Shown here one piece after another: positions 14,776 to 22,831 of a DNA stretch of 43,155 nt. Within the stretch, counting starts at the first letter, position 1, and each line of letters opens with the position of its first letter. This DNA is from a candidate division WOR-1 bacterium RIFCSPHIGHO2_01_FULL_53_15 (GTDB taxonomy: Bacteria > Margulisbacteria > WOR-1 > O2-12-FULL-45-9 > XYB2-FULL-48-7), in contig METM01000021.1 in the NCBI GenBank assembly GCA_001772335.1, positions 121,231 through 164,385 on the forward strand, given 5' to 3'. Both the position numbers and the translations under genes were made by a program. Below the pieces are notes generated by a model. That model had not been told where the DNA came from. It saw nothing but the letters and a program-made list of their open reading frames with translations, and did no database searches.

Positions 14776-15438
14776 CTATGTCTTGTGGGTAATGTCGAGG
14801 TCGAGCTTTTTGAGGGAATCGTCGCGACCGAAGAGGACTAGCGTGTCGTCTTTCTCGACCACCATGCTCCAGGCGGGGATGACGAGGTTCTCGTCGCCGC
14901 GGCGCACCGCAAGCACCGTGATATTGAACTTGTTGCGCAGGTCAAGGTCGGAAAGCGGCTTGCCGACCCAGTTCTTGGGCGCCTTGGTGCCGACTATCGT
15001 GACGTTTTGCCCGATGTCAAAATAATCCATGACCCCCTGGCTGGTCAGCTGATTCACTAATTTGATCGCCGTATCCTGTTCAGGGAAAACGATCCGATCC
15101 ACCCCGAGCTTGGTCAGGATCTGGCCGTGGACGGTATTATGCGCCTTGCAAATGACGGTAGGGACCCCTTTGCTTTTTAGGATCTGTGCGGCGATGATGT
15201 TGCTCTCCATGTTCGTGCTCTCGGCTACGATAGCAGTGTCGCACTCAAATACTTTCGCGTCTTCGAGAATCGCCTCGTCGGTGATATCACCAGCGAAGGC
15301 GCGGGTCACCTCGTCCTTGATGCCGGCGATGACCGCCGGATCCTTGTCAATGGCGATCACTTCCTGCTTCTTGTAATATAATTCCCGGGCGACTTTACTG
15401 CCAAAACGACCGATCCCCAGCACAGCGTATTTTTTCAT
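14776..15438 (-). CDS. TrkA/KtrA-type K+ channel regulatory protein
   Basis: This 220-residue cytoplasmic protein has an RCK_N domain with Rossmann motif LGIGRFGSKVAREL (about 7-20) and acidic residue in VIAIDKDP, then an RCK_C (TrkA_C) domain from about residue 140 with DLDLRNKFNITVLAVRRG. Single-unit proteins of this size form the gating ring of Ktr/Trk K+ transport systems and respond to nucleotides. The neighbour is a divergently transcribed KimA-like K+ permease, not KtrB, so it may regulate that permease instead. I chose ATG 15438, because the longer frame upstream covers the promoter. TATAAT lies nine bases before the ATG, with no Shine-Dalgarno sequence. Confidence 0.9.
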   Translation of the reverse strand: MKKYAVLGIGRFGSKVARELYYKKQEVIAIDKDPAVIAGIKDEVTRAFAGDITDEAILEDAKVFECDTAIVAESTNMESNIIAAQILKSKGVPTVICKAHNTVHGQILTKLGVDRIVFPEQDTAIKLVNQLTSQGVMDYFDIGQNVTIVGTKAPKNWVGKPLSDLDLRNKFNITVLAVRRGDENLVIPAWSMVVEKDDTLVLFGRDDSLKKLDLDITHKT

Positions 15439-15447
15439 AATGCCAGC

Positions 15448-15477
15448 ATTATATATTAAATTGTGGTAAAATTCCAA
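15448..15477. promoter_or_regulatory. Overlapping divergent promoters between the K+ genes
   Basis: Minus strand: TTGGAA (15477-15472), an 18-base spacer and TATAAT (15453-15448), nine bases before ATG 15438. Plus strand: an extended -10 TGGTAAAAT (15464-15472), nine bases before ATG 15482. The two start codons are only 43 bases apart, so the two polymerase sites overlap and probably exclude each other. Both mRNAs would have leaders of zero to three bases. Confidence 0.65.
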
Positions 15478-15481
15478 CTTA

Positions 15482-17476
15482 ATGCGCAAGAATATTTTTC
15501 GAAAGATCAAAGAGTTCACCATCGGCAAGGCGCGCAACCCTCTCGACCAGTCGGTTTTTCACAACATCTCGCTAGTCGCCTTCTTTGCCTGGGTGGGGCT
15601 GGGGGCGGACGGCATCTCGTCATCCTCCTACGGCCCGGCTGAAGCATTTATCAACCTCGGCAAATATCATTATCTCGGCCTGTTAGTGGCGCTGGCCACG
15701 GCCGTCACCATTTACATCATCAGCGAGAGCTATTCGCAGATCATTGAGCTTTTCCCGACCGGCGGCGGCGGCTATATCGTGGCCAGCAAGCTCCTGGGGC
15801 CGCGGATCGGCATGGTCTCGGGCTGCGCGCTTTTGATCGATTATATTTTGACGATCACGATCTCGATCGCCAGCGGCGCGGATGCCGTCTTCAGTTTCCT
15901 GCCCGCGGCCTGGCTGGGCTACAAGCTGTGGTTCGCCGTCTTTGCCGTCCTCTTCATGATCATCCTGAATCTGCGGGGGGTCAAAGAGTCGGTGACCATC
16001 CTCATGCCGATCTTTATGGCGTTCATCCTGACTCACGCTTTTATTCTTCTTTACGCGATCTTGAGCCATGTCCTCAATTTGCCGATGGTGATCAGCGCGA
16101 CTGCGGCCGACATCAGAGAATCATCCGCCAATTTGGGCATTTTCGGCATGCTATTCCTGATGATGAGGGCTTTCAGCCTGGGGGCCGGAACCTTTACCGG
16201 CATTGAAGCGGTCAGCAATAATTTGTCCATTCTGCGGGAGCCGAAGGTCAAGACCGCGAAACAGACCATGAGATACATGTTCATTTCTTTGGCTTCGATC
16301 GTTCTTGGCCTGATGTTCGCTTACGCTTTTTACGGGGTCGAGCCGCAATACGGCAAGACGCTAAATGCCATATTATTTGAAAGGGTGGCCGGCGGCTGGG
16401 GCGATTGGGGATATTTGTTCATTCTTCTGACGCTGATCTCGGAAGCGGCGATCCTTTTTGTGGCCGCGCAGACCGGCTTCCTGGGCGGGCCGAGTGTTTT
16501 GGCCAACATGGCGGCCGACCGCTGGATCCCAAAAAGATTCGCCCTCCTCTCCGACCGCCTGGTGACGCTGAACGGCATTCTGATCATGGGGGTGGGGGCG
16601 ACGCTCGTCATGATCGGGACGCGCGGCTCGGTCGGCCTGTTGGTGGTGCTCTACAGCATAAATGTTTTCATCACTTTCTGCCTTTCCCAGCTTGGTATGG
16701 TGCGGCACTGGCTGCAGGTCAGGCAGAACGAGGGGAAATGGCGGGGAAAATTCGCCATCAATGGTATCGGGCTGGTCCTGACGACTTTTATCCTCATCTC
16801 GGTTTCGGTCATGAAATTTCACGAGGGCGGCTGGGTCACTCTCTTTATTACTGGGCTTCTCGTCGTTTTTGCCTTGATCATAAAGGCGAGTTATGAGCGG
16901 ACAGACCGGCTGATCCAAAAACTCGATTCGGTCGTGACCGAGGTCGAAGCGAGCCAGCCGGTGCCGCAGATCCCTGTCCGGCCGAAGAGTGAAAAGTTCA
17001 GCCAGCTCGATAAAACCGCGATCATCCTGGTCAAGGATTTTACCGGCGCGGGGCTCAAGACGATCTTCAATATCTTCCCGGCCTTCGGGAACGATTATAA
17101 GAATTTCGTGTTCGTCCAGGTCGGCCTGATCGACGCGGGCGCTTTCCGAGGCACGGCCGAACTGGATAGGGTCAAGAAAAAAGTTGACAACGAATTGAAC
17201 CGCTATATTCACCTGATGCAGAGGCACGGCTATCACGCCGAAGGCCACGCCCTCTTCGGGATCGACACCGGCGAAGAGATCGAGAAATTTTCGATCGAGA
17301 TAATGAGGCGGTTCCCCAAAGCGACATTCTTCGGCGGGCAGATCGTCTTTGAGCGCAGTTCCATAATGTCGCGCCTGCTCCACAACTACACGCTCTTCTC
17401 CGTCCAGAAAGACCTCTTCAAGCGGGGCCTGCGCCTCTATGTCCTGCCGATCGAATTGAGCCACTCAACCCACTAA
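15482..17476 (+). CDS. KimA/YdaO-like APC-superfamily K+ permease
   Basis: A 664-residue membrane protein with about 12 transmembrane helices over residues 30-460 and a cytoplasmic C-terminal domain of about 170 residues. The early motif GLGADGISSSSYGPAEAF (39-56) matches the KimA/KUP branch of the APC superfamily, which imports K+ with protons; general amino-acid permeases are the other possibility. The divergent TrkA-type regulator supports K+ transport. The gene starts nine bases after an extended -10 box with no Shine-Dalgarno sequence. Its end overlaps the end of pabB on the other strand by 12 bases. Confidence 0.85.
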   Translation: MRKNIFRKIKEFTIGKARNPLDQSVFHNISLVAFFAWVGLGADGISSSSYGPAEAFINLGKYHYLGLLVALATAVTIYIISESYSQIIELFPTGGGGYIVASKLLGPRIGMVSGCALLIDYILTITISIASGADAVFSFLPAAWLGYKLWFAVFAVLFMIILNLRGVKESVTILMPIFMAFILTHAFILLYAILSHVLNLPMVISATAADIRESSANLGIFGMLFLMMRAFSLGAGTFTGIEAVSNNLSILREPKVKTAKQTMRYMFISLASIVLGLMFAYAFYGVEPQYGKTLNAILFERVAGGWGDWGYLFILLTLISEAAILFVAAQTGFLGGPSVLANMAADRWIPKRFALLSDRLVTLNGILIMGVGATLVMIGTRGSVGLLVVLYSINVFITFCLSQLGMVRHWLQVRQNEGKWRGKFAINGIGLVLTTFILISVSVMKFHEGGWVTLFITGLLVVFALIIKASYERTDRLIQKLDSVVTEVEASQPVPQIPVRPKSEKFSQLDKTAIILVKDFTGAGLKTIFNIFPAFGNDYKNFVFVQVGLIDAGAFRGTAELDRVKKKVDNELNRYIHLMQRHGYHAEGHALFGIDTGEEIEKFSIEIMRRFPKATFFGGQIVFERSSIMSRLLHNYTLFSVQKDLFKRGLRLYVLPIELSHSTH

Positions 17477-18628
17477 AAACTCCCCTTTCAAGAGGCATTC
17501 CTCGTATTCTTTAGCCGGATCGGAGTCGAAGACGATGCCGGAGCCAAGGCCGAGTTCGCCGGAGTAAAGGGTAAGGGGTAAGGGGTGTGGGGTAAGGAGG
17601 ATGGTGCGGATTGCCACGTTGAAGACCATGTTCCTTGCCGGCGTGATGACACCGATCGAGCCGCAGTAGATTTTCCTCTCCTCCTTTTCCAATTCCCTGA
17701 TGATCTGCATGGCGCGGATCTTGGGGGCGCCGGTCACGGAGCCGGAGGGGTAGAGATTCCGGAAAAGTTTGTAAAGTTGGATAGTCGGTTCGATCTTTGC
17801 TTCGATCGAGGATGTCATCTGGTAAAGCGTTTTGTATTTTTCTACTTCAAAGAGTTTTATTGTTTTGACCGAACCGAACCTGGCGATCCGTCCGAGATCG
17901 TTCCTCAATAGATCGACGATCATAAGGTTTTCCGCCCGGTTCTTCATGTCAGCTTTCAACCTGTTCCTGTTGCCTTTTCCTATCCCTATCGTCCCCTTCA
18001 TCGGCTTGACGGTGATCTTATCCCCTTGTTTTTTGAAAAACAGCTCCGGGGAAAGGGAGAGGATCGAGAAACCTTTTGAATCGATAAAGGCGGAATAGGG
18101 GGTGGCTTGTCTTTTTTTCAACCGTTGATAAAGCGCGAAAGGATCGCCGGAGAAGTCAAATTTTCGTTTGAAAGTATAATTTATCTGATATGTTTCGCCG
18201 GCGGCGATGAGGCGGTGGATGCGGCGGAGGGCGGTGAGGTAATCCCTTTTTATCCTCACCCCTGCCTGCCGGCAGGCAGGCGCTCGGCGCGAACCGCCCC
18301 CCCTCTCCATGAGATGGAGAGGGGAAAGGCCTTTTTTTGTTTTCCCTTCTCCATCGCAGATGAAGAAGGGGGCAGGTTGAAAGTCAGCGGATGAGGTAGG
18401 TTTCTTAAACGCCCCAAAACATACCAGCGGAAAATCATAGGTCTTATTATGATGGAAAAGTTCTTCAAACGCATAGCCGGCTTCGTAGGAGAGGAAACCG
18501 GCCAGATAATAGCCGCGGGCAATGGCTTCTTCCATTTTCTCGAAGGCCGATCTGACTTCGGAAAGCTTATGACAGCTGATTATGTCAGCGGGGGAGTCGA
18601 AAAGTTGATCGTTAAATAAAATTCGCAT
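17465..18628 (-). CDS. pabB: Aminodeoxychorismate synthase component I
   Basis: PabB converts chorismate to aminodeoxychorismate with ammonia from PabA, the first step to p-aminobenzoate in folate synthesis. The 387-residue protein has the chorismate-enzyme signatures GETYQINYTFKRKF, SPELFF, KPMKGTIGIG, NLMIVDLLRNDLGRI and YPSGSVTGAPKIRAMQII. KPMKGT identifies PabB rather than TrpE. The N-terminal domain is short and joined by a linker in which repeat 18254-18396 is translated as about 48 residues (78-125). A C-rich word near 17568-17602 encodes LTPHPLPLTLYS in a loop. AAGGGA precedes the ATG. No pabA or pabC lies next to it. Confidence 0.93.
   Translation of the reverse strand: MRILFNDQLFDSPADIISCHKLSEVRSAFEKMEEAIARGYYLAGFLSYEAGYAFEELFHHNKTYDFPLVCFGAFKKPTSSADFQPAPFFICDGEGKTKKGLSPLHLMERGGGSRRAPACRQAGVRIKRDYLTALRRIHRLIAAGETYQINYTFKRKFDFSGDPFALYQRLKKRQATPYSAFIDSKGFSILSLSPELFFKKQGDKITVKPMKGTIGIGKGNRNRLKADMKNRAENLMIVDLLRNDLGRIARFGSVKTIKLFEVEKYKTLYQMTSSIEAKIEPTIQLYKLFRNLYPSGSVTGAPKIRAMQIIRELEKEERKIYCGSIGVITPARNMVFNVAIRTILLTPHPLPLTLYSGELGLGSGIVFDSDPAKEYEECLLKGEFLVG
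18254..18396. repeat. MITE-like palindromic repeat translated inside pabB
   Basis: It shares the double-hairpin core and the 3' end TCAGCGGATGAGG with the intergenic copy 14651-14771. Its 5' part carries an extra palindrome (CCTGCCTGCCGGCAGGCAGG at 18261-18280), probably a nested insertion. The whole element is open in the pabB frame. Confidence 0.85.
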
Positions 18629-18698
18629 AGCGTTCCCTTCGGTCTGGGTGGCTATGCCTGAACATGACGTTTAATTATAACATGCGGCGGCTATTATT

Positions 18699-18724
18699 CT
18701 CGAATTATTCGCGAATAATTCGAG
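18699..18724. repeat. Perfect 26-base palindrome
   Basis: The half-site CTCGAATTATTCG is followed at once by its exact inverse. It lies in the gap between the divergent pabB and AI-2E transporter genes, 71 bases upstream of pabB. It could be a regulator-binding site or a remnant of a repeat; no T-run follows. Confidence 0.75.
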
Positions 18725-18832
18725 GGATTGGAGTGGAAGATTCGAGATAAAAACTTCGTGTCTATTCGTGATGACGATTTGTGATAAAATTAGTGACTAA
18801 AGCATGCTATAATCCCCCCAAGAGGTGATCTC

Positions 18833-19870
18833 ATGACCAAAGAAGAAGAAAGGCACGAAGCGTACAAGCGTACGGTGGCGTTGGTGGTGGCGGTGGTCGT
18901 CATGATCCTTTCATTCCTTATCATCCGGCCATTTTTGGTCGCGATTCTTTCAGCCGCTGCCCTTTCGTACATCTTTTATCCTTTCTACCTGACTACTTTG
19001 AAATATCTGCCAAAGAAAGCTCGTGTCAAGGAGATCGGGGCGATCTTCACCTGCCTTGTCATCATTTTAATCGTGCTGGTCCCGGTCTCGTTTGTCACCA
19101 CTTTCCTCTCTTATGAGATCCGGGACGGCTATTTGTTTCTGCAGGAGTTTTTTAAATCAAACCAGCCGCTTCAGAATTTGCCGCCTTTTCTTAGCCAGTG
19201 GGCAGGGTACCTGCCGCAATTCAAGGAGATTGCCACTGAGCTTGGCACTCAGGCGCTGGGGCTGATCCAGGGGGTCTTGAAGGGGATCCCGAACGTCATC
19301 CTCTCGATCTTCATCACGATCTTCTCGATCTATTATTTCCTCAAGCACGGCAAGGACCTCTACAATTTCTTCTCCGACCTTTTCCCGCTGCCGGAGGGGC
19401 GCTACAGGCAGATGATCGCCCGCTTTGACGATCTCTCGCGCGGCATGATCATGGGGCAGGTGGCGGTGGGGATCGTTCAGGGGACGCTGGCCTGGGCCGG
19501 TTTCTATTTTCTCGGCGTGCCGAACCCCGTTCTGTGGGGTTTTGTCACCGCGATCATTTCGATCATTCCGCTGTTAGGAGCGGCGCTCGTCTGGGTCCCC
19601 ATCACGGCATATTTATTAATACTCGGGACAATAACGGGGGAATACTGGCGGCCGATAACACTGCTCGTCTACGGGACTTTTGTCATCAGTTTAATTGATA
19701 ATTTCTTAAAGCCCAAGATCGTCGGCGACCGGGCCAACATCCACCCGCTGGTCATTCTTTTCGGGATATTAGGCGGGATTCAGCTCTTCGGCATACCGGG
19801 GATACTGATCGGGCCGCTCATCCTCACGATCTTTGACGTGGTGATCGAGATCTATAAGGAAACGCTTTAA
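18833..19870 (+). CDS. AI-2E family transporter (PerM/TqsA-like)
   Basis: The 345-residue integral membrane protein has about seven to eight transmembrane segments, in the order typical of the AI-2E exporter (UPF0118) family: two early helices, a third near 70-90, an extracytoplasmic stretch, and a C-terminal bundle with the family motif GFVTAIISIIPLLGAALVW and FLKPKIVGDRANIHPLVI. Members export autoinducer-2 or act as Na+/H+ antiporters; the substrate here is unknown. AGAGGTGA precedes the ATG by seven bases, and a TATAAT is located 23 bases upstream, so this gene is normally leadered. Confidence 0.92.
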   Translation: MTKEEERHEAYKRTVALVVAVVVMILSFLIIRPFLVAILSAAALSYIFYPFYLTTLKYLPKKARVKEIGAIFTCLVIILIVLVPVSFVTTFLSYEIRDGYLFLQEFFKSNQPLQNLPPFLSQWAGYLPQFKEIATELGTQALGLIQGVLKGIPNVILSIFITIFSIYYFLKHGKDLYNFFSDLFPLPEGRYRQMIARFDDLSRGMIMGQVAVGIVQGTLAWAGFYFLGVPNPVLWGFVTAIISIIPLLGAALVWVPITAYLLILGTITGEYWRPITLLVYGTFVISLIDNFLKPKIVGDRANIHPLVILFGILGGIQLFGIPGILIGPLILTIFDVVIEIYKETL

Positions 19871-20046
19871 CCGCCCGGCTTGCCGCCCTGGCCCCAGTTC
19901 TCTTTGGGGATGTCCTCAATTATTATGATGACGGCTTCGGGGGCGCATTTTAGCGTATCGCAGACGGTTTTTGTCACGTTCTGGATCAGCTTCTCTTTTG
20001 TCGCCGCATCGCGCCCGCTCCACATCCCGATCTTGATTACCGGCAT
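19867..20046 (-). CDS. 4-oxalocrotonate tautomerase-like small enzyme
   Basis: A 59-residue protein starting MPVIKIGMWSGRDAATKEKL, with the Pro2 that becomes the N-terminal catalytic base in this family, and VIIIIEDIPKENWGQGGKPG near the end, which matches the 4-OT core ending. The length is right for the hexameric enzymes (about 60 residues). A perfect AAGGAGGTG lies before the ATG at 20046. The stop overlaps the end of the AI-2E transporter gene by four bases, tail to tail. The likely reaction is a keto-enol tautomerisation; the substrate is unknown. Confidence 0.92.
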   Translation of the reverse strand: MPVIKIGMWSGRDAATKEKLIQNVTKTVCDTLKCAPEAVIIIIEDIPKENWGQGGKPGG

Positions 20047-20061
20047 AATTCACACCTCCTT

Positions 20062-20153
20062 AAACTCACCCTCACCCCTCCGCCTGCGGCGGTTTCCCCT
20101 CTCCCTCTCTTAATAAGAGAGGGAGAGGGGATTAAGGGGAGAGGGTGAGTTAA
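20062..20153. repeat. Palindromic repeat, intergenic copy (TTAACTCACCC family)
   Basis: The ends TAAACTCACCCTC and, inverted, TTAACTCACCCTC enclose CCGCCTGCGGCGG and a hairpin of CCCCTCTCCCTCTCTTA and its inverse. It shares ends and core with the copy inside tsaD (2531-2604). It fills the space between the tautomerase and mutM starts. Confidence 0.85.
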
Positions 20154-20160
20154 TTCATTG

Positions 20161-20189
20161 TTGAATTATATCACGGGGAGTTGTAATAT
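20161..20189 (+). promoter_or_regulatory. Promoter of mutM, leaderless type
   Basis: TTGAAT (20161-20166), a 17-base spacer and TAATAT (20184-20189) precede the ATG at 20196 by six bases. No Shine-Dalgarno sequence fits between them. Confidence 0.72.
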
Positions 20190-20195
20190 TTAATT

Positions 20196-21062
20196 ATGCC
20201 GGAACTGCCTGAAGTAGAAACGATAAAAAGGGGCCTTGCCAAGAATATCATCGGCAAAAAGATCATCGGCTTTGATTCCGACTGGCAGAAGATGATCAAT
20301 CTGCCCCTGCCGCGGTATAAAAGGACGATTACCGGCAAGAAGATCATAGGGGTTGAGCGGCGCGCCAAGATGCTCATTATCGGCCTCTCCGACGACTGGC
20401 GCCTCTGGTTCCATCTCAAGCTGACCGGCCAACTGGTCTTTAGCGGCAAAAACAAAAAAGTTGTCGGCGGACACCCGATCAAAGAGGGCTTTGAAGCCGA
20501 TCCCAACCGCTTCACCCATGCCACTTTCGATTTCTCCGACGGTTCTCATCTCTTTTTTAACGATGTCCGCAAGTTCGGCTGGGTCCGGCTCTACAAAAAG
20601 GCAGAGCTCGAAAATAAACTGGCGGCCATGAAGCTCGGCCCCGAGCCACTGGACAAAAATTTTACGCTGGATGCCTTTAAGCAAATACTGAAAAAGAAAC
20701 CTAACAATAAGATCAAGGTCTTCCTGATGGACCCGCAGAATCTTGTCGGGCTGGGGAACATCTACAGTGATGAGGTCTGTTTTTTCGCGCGTGTGCGGCC
20801 AGACCGGACGGTTAAAAGTTTAAAAGATGGCGAAATTAAACTCCTGTTTAATGGAATCAAAAAGATCCTTCCCGAAGCGATCAAATATGAGGGGACTTCA
20901 TTCAGCAATTACGTTAATGCGCTGGGCGAAGCGGGCGCCTACACAAAAAAACTTAGGATTTACCAGCGCTACGGCCAGAAATGCCTTGGTTGTCCCGGGC
21001 AGGTCAAGAGGCTGAAGCTTGGCGGCCGCACATCATCTTATTGCCCGAGCTGTCAGCAGTAA
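20196..21062 (+). CDS. mutM: Formamidopyrimidine-DNA glycosylase (Fpg/MutM)
   Basis: MutM removes 8-oxoguanine and formamidopyrimidines and nicks the abasic site. The 288-residue protein starts MPELPEVETIKRGL, giving the catalytic Pro2 and Glu3 after Met removal. The lysine and Asn/Tyr core (LVGLGNIYSDEVCF) and the helix-two-turn-helix follow. The C-terminal zinc finger has CLGC and CPSC pairs enclosing GGRTSSY. All family features are intact and the length is normal (about 270-290). Confidence 0.96.
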   Translation: MPELPEVETIKRGLAKNIIGKKIIGFDSDWQKMINLPLPRYKRTITGKKIIGVERRAKMLIIGLSDDWRLWFHLKLTGQLVFSGKNKKVVGGHPIKEGFEADPNRFTHATFDFSDGSHLFFNDVRKFGWVRLYKKAELENKLAAMKLGPEPLDKNFTLDAFKQILKKKPNNKIKVFLMDPQNLVGLGNIYSDEVCFFARVRPDRTVKSLKDGEIKLLFNGIKKILPEAIKYEGTSFSNYVNALGEAGAYTKKLRIYQRYGQKCLGCPGQVKRLKLGGRTSSYCPSCQQ

Positions 21063-21063
21063 T

Positions 21064-21336
21064 ATGGTGCGATTTGCCGGTTACGCGAAAAAAAGGGAGT
21101 CGAAATGGCCCTACGCCATGATCTCACTGGCTGTCGTTCTTTTCGCGATCCTGGCCATCTCCGTTATCGCGGCCCTCGGGCAGTGGCTGGAATACCAGAT
21201 AAGTAAGCCGGCCCCGCCGACCACCACGACGATCTCGCCTTCAGTTACAACTTCAACCTTGGTTGAAGAGAACGCGACGGTCTACTGCTACACAAGTGGG
21301 GGTGTCATCGCCCGGCGGAGCTTTTCGACTTACTGA
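21064..21336 (+). CDS. Small single-pass membrane protein
   Basis: A 90-residue protein starting one base after the mutM stop. A basic N-terminus is followed by one transmembrane helix (AMISLAVVLFAILAISVIAAL, about residues 17-37), then a Pro/Thr-rich spacer (PAPPTTTTISPSVTTSTL) and a short tail. I do not recognise the family. Co-transcription with mutM is likely from the spacing. Confidence 0.6.
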   Translation: MVRFAGYAKKRESKWPYAMISLAVVLFAILAISVIAALGQWLEYQISKPAPPTTTTISPSVTTSTLVEENATVYCYTSGGVIARRSFSTY

Positions 21337-21367
21337 ACTTGCGTTTGTGATAAAATTAAAGACCAAT

Positions 21368-21441
21368 GCGCCCGTAGCTCAACTGGATAGAGTATTAGCC
21401 TCCGAAGCTAAGGGTTGTGGGTTCAAATCCCGCCGGGCGCA
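21368..21441 (+). tRNA. tRNA-Arg (CCG)
   Basis: The acceptor arms GCGCCCG and CGGGCGC pair. The anticodon stem TTAGC/GCTAA encloses CTCCGAA, with anticodon CCG. The T arm GTGGGTTCAAATCCCGC is intact and CCA is not encoded. A TGTGATAAAAT extended -10 box lies just upstream. Confidence 0.95.
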
Positions 21442-21476
21442 ATCTTTAAATTTATTTGCCCCGCGCCGACCACCTG

Positions 21477-21485
21477 TGATATAAT
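21477..21485 (+). promoter_or_regulatory. Extended -10 promoter of secD
   Basis: TGATATAAT ends 13 bases before ATG 21499, so the leader should be about six bases, too short for a Shine-Dalgarno site. Confidence 0.6.
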
Positions 21486-21498
21486 TCATTTCGGTTTT

Positions 21499-22830
21499 AT
21501 GAAAAATATCAACCAGCTCCGCTTCTTAGCCCTGCTCGCCACGCTTGGCGCTTCCATCTATGTCATCTGGCAGCTGCCGATCAACCTCGGGCTTGACCTG
21601 CAAGGCGGCACGCGCCTGGTGCTCGAAGGGCGGGAGACGGAGAAGATAAAGGTCTCCGATGACGCCATGAGCGGCGTCGTGGCCGTCATCCGCAACCGGA
21701 TCGACTCCCTCGGCGTGACCGAACCGACCATCCAACGCAAGGGCAAAGACCAGGTCATCGTGGAGCTCCCCGGCATCAAAGACCCGGAGCGGGCGATCAA
21801 GATCATCGGCGACACGGCTCTCCTTGAATTTGCCGAAGCCGAGTGGTCGCCCGGGGATTCAAGAACGGTTTCGCCGGAAAAGCTCCGGGAGTTTTACGGG
21901 CCCGACGCCCGACTGGATTTTGTTAAAGAAGCCGAGGACGGCCGGGCCGAGAGTGAGCGGCCGATCATCTTAAAGAAAACCGTGCTGACCGGCGCCGACC
22001 TCAAAGGGGCCTGGCCGGGGCTCGATTCCTACGGCAACCCGGTCGTTGACATAGAATTCAGCGGTGAAGGGGGCAAAGTTTTTGCCGAAGTCACCACCCG
22101 CTCGGTCGGCAAGCCGATCGCCATCATTCTTGACGGCAAAATAATTTCCGCTCCCAATGTCAGGGAGCCGATCCCTTCGGGCAAGGCGCAGATCTCGGGC
22201 AATTTTAAAGCCGAAGATGTCCAGGACCTGGTCATCAAGCTCAAAGCCGGCGCCCTGCCGATTCCGGTCAAACTGGTCGAGACCCGGATCGTGGGGCCAT
22301 CGCTGGGCCGGGATTCTGTCGATCGCAGTAAAGTAGCCGGCATCCTTGGTTTCGCGTTCATCATCGCCTTCATGATCCTCTATTACCGTCTGCCGGGCTT
22401 TCTGGCCGTCATCGCTCTGGCCATTTATGTGCCGCTGACGCTGGCCGGCCTCGCTCTTATCCGCACGACGCTGACCCTGCCCGGCATCGCCGGCTTTCTC
22501 CTCTCGATCGGCATGGCGGTCGACGCCAACATTATTATATTTGAACGATTGAAAGAGGAGCTGCGTCTGGGCAAGACGATCAAAGCGGCGTTCGATACAT
22601 CATTCCAGCGGGCCTTTGCCGCCATTCTCGACTCGAACGTCACGACGATCATCGCCGCCGCGACGCTCTTCTTTGTCGGCACCGGGACGATCAAGGGTTT
22701 TGCCGTCACGCTGACGGTCGGCATCCTGGCTTCGATGTTCTCGGCGCTGACGCTGACGCGCATGATGATGAATATGCTCGTTGACGGCAAGGTCGTAACG
22801 AAGCCGGACTCGAAGCTCTTGTACAAATAA
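21499..22830 (+). CDS. secD: Protein translocase subunit SecD
   Basis: SecD and SecF form the RND-type accessory that uses the proton or sodium gradient to pull exported proteins through SecYEG. I chose ATG 21499 because upstream codons overlap tRNA-Arg. The 443-residue protein has the first transmembrane helix, then LGLDLQGGTRLVLEG (the D1 motif), a large periplasmic P1 region with VEFSGEGGKVFAEVT, and the C-terminal five-helix bundle with GMAVDANIIIFERLKEEL. Length is normal for SecD without a fused SecF. secF follows after one base. Confidence 0.96.
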   Translation: MKNINQLRFLALLATLGASIYVIWQLPINLGLDLQGGTRLVLEGRETEKIKVSDDAMSGVVAVIRNRIDSLGVTEPTIQRKGKDQVIVELPGIKDPERAIKIIGDTALLEFAEAEWSPGDSRTVSPEKLREFYGPDARLDFVKEAEDGRAESERPIILKKTVLTGADLKGAWPGLDSYGNPVVDIEFSGEGGKVFAEVTTRSVGKPIAIILDGKIISAPNVREPIPSGKAQISGNFKAEDVQDLVIKLKAGALPIPVKLVETRIVGPSLGRDSVDRSKVAGILGFAFIIAFMILYYRLPGFLAVIALAIYVPLTLAGLALIRTTLTLPGIAGFLLSIGMAVDANIIIFERLKEELRLGKTIKAAFDTSFQRAFAAILDSNVTTIIAAATLFFVGTGTIKGFAVTLTVGILASMFSALTLTRMMMNMLVDGKVVTKPDSKLLYK

Positions 22831-22831
22831 T

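Noticed and set aside
16373-17464. Minus-strand frame of 363 codons opposite the KimA-like permease
   Set aside because: It is charged and low-complexity and is the mirror of a well-supported membrane protein gene; long antisense frames are common in GC-rich codon usage.
2531-20153. CRISPR array made of the repeated palindromes
   Set aside because: Copies are dispersed, differ in length and have no regular spacers; no cas genes are present.
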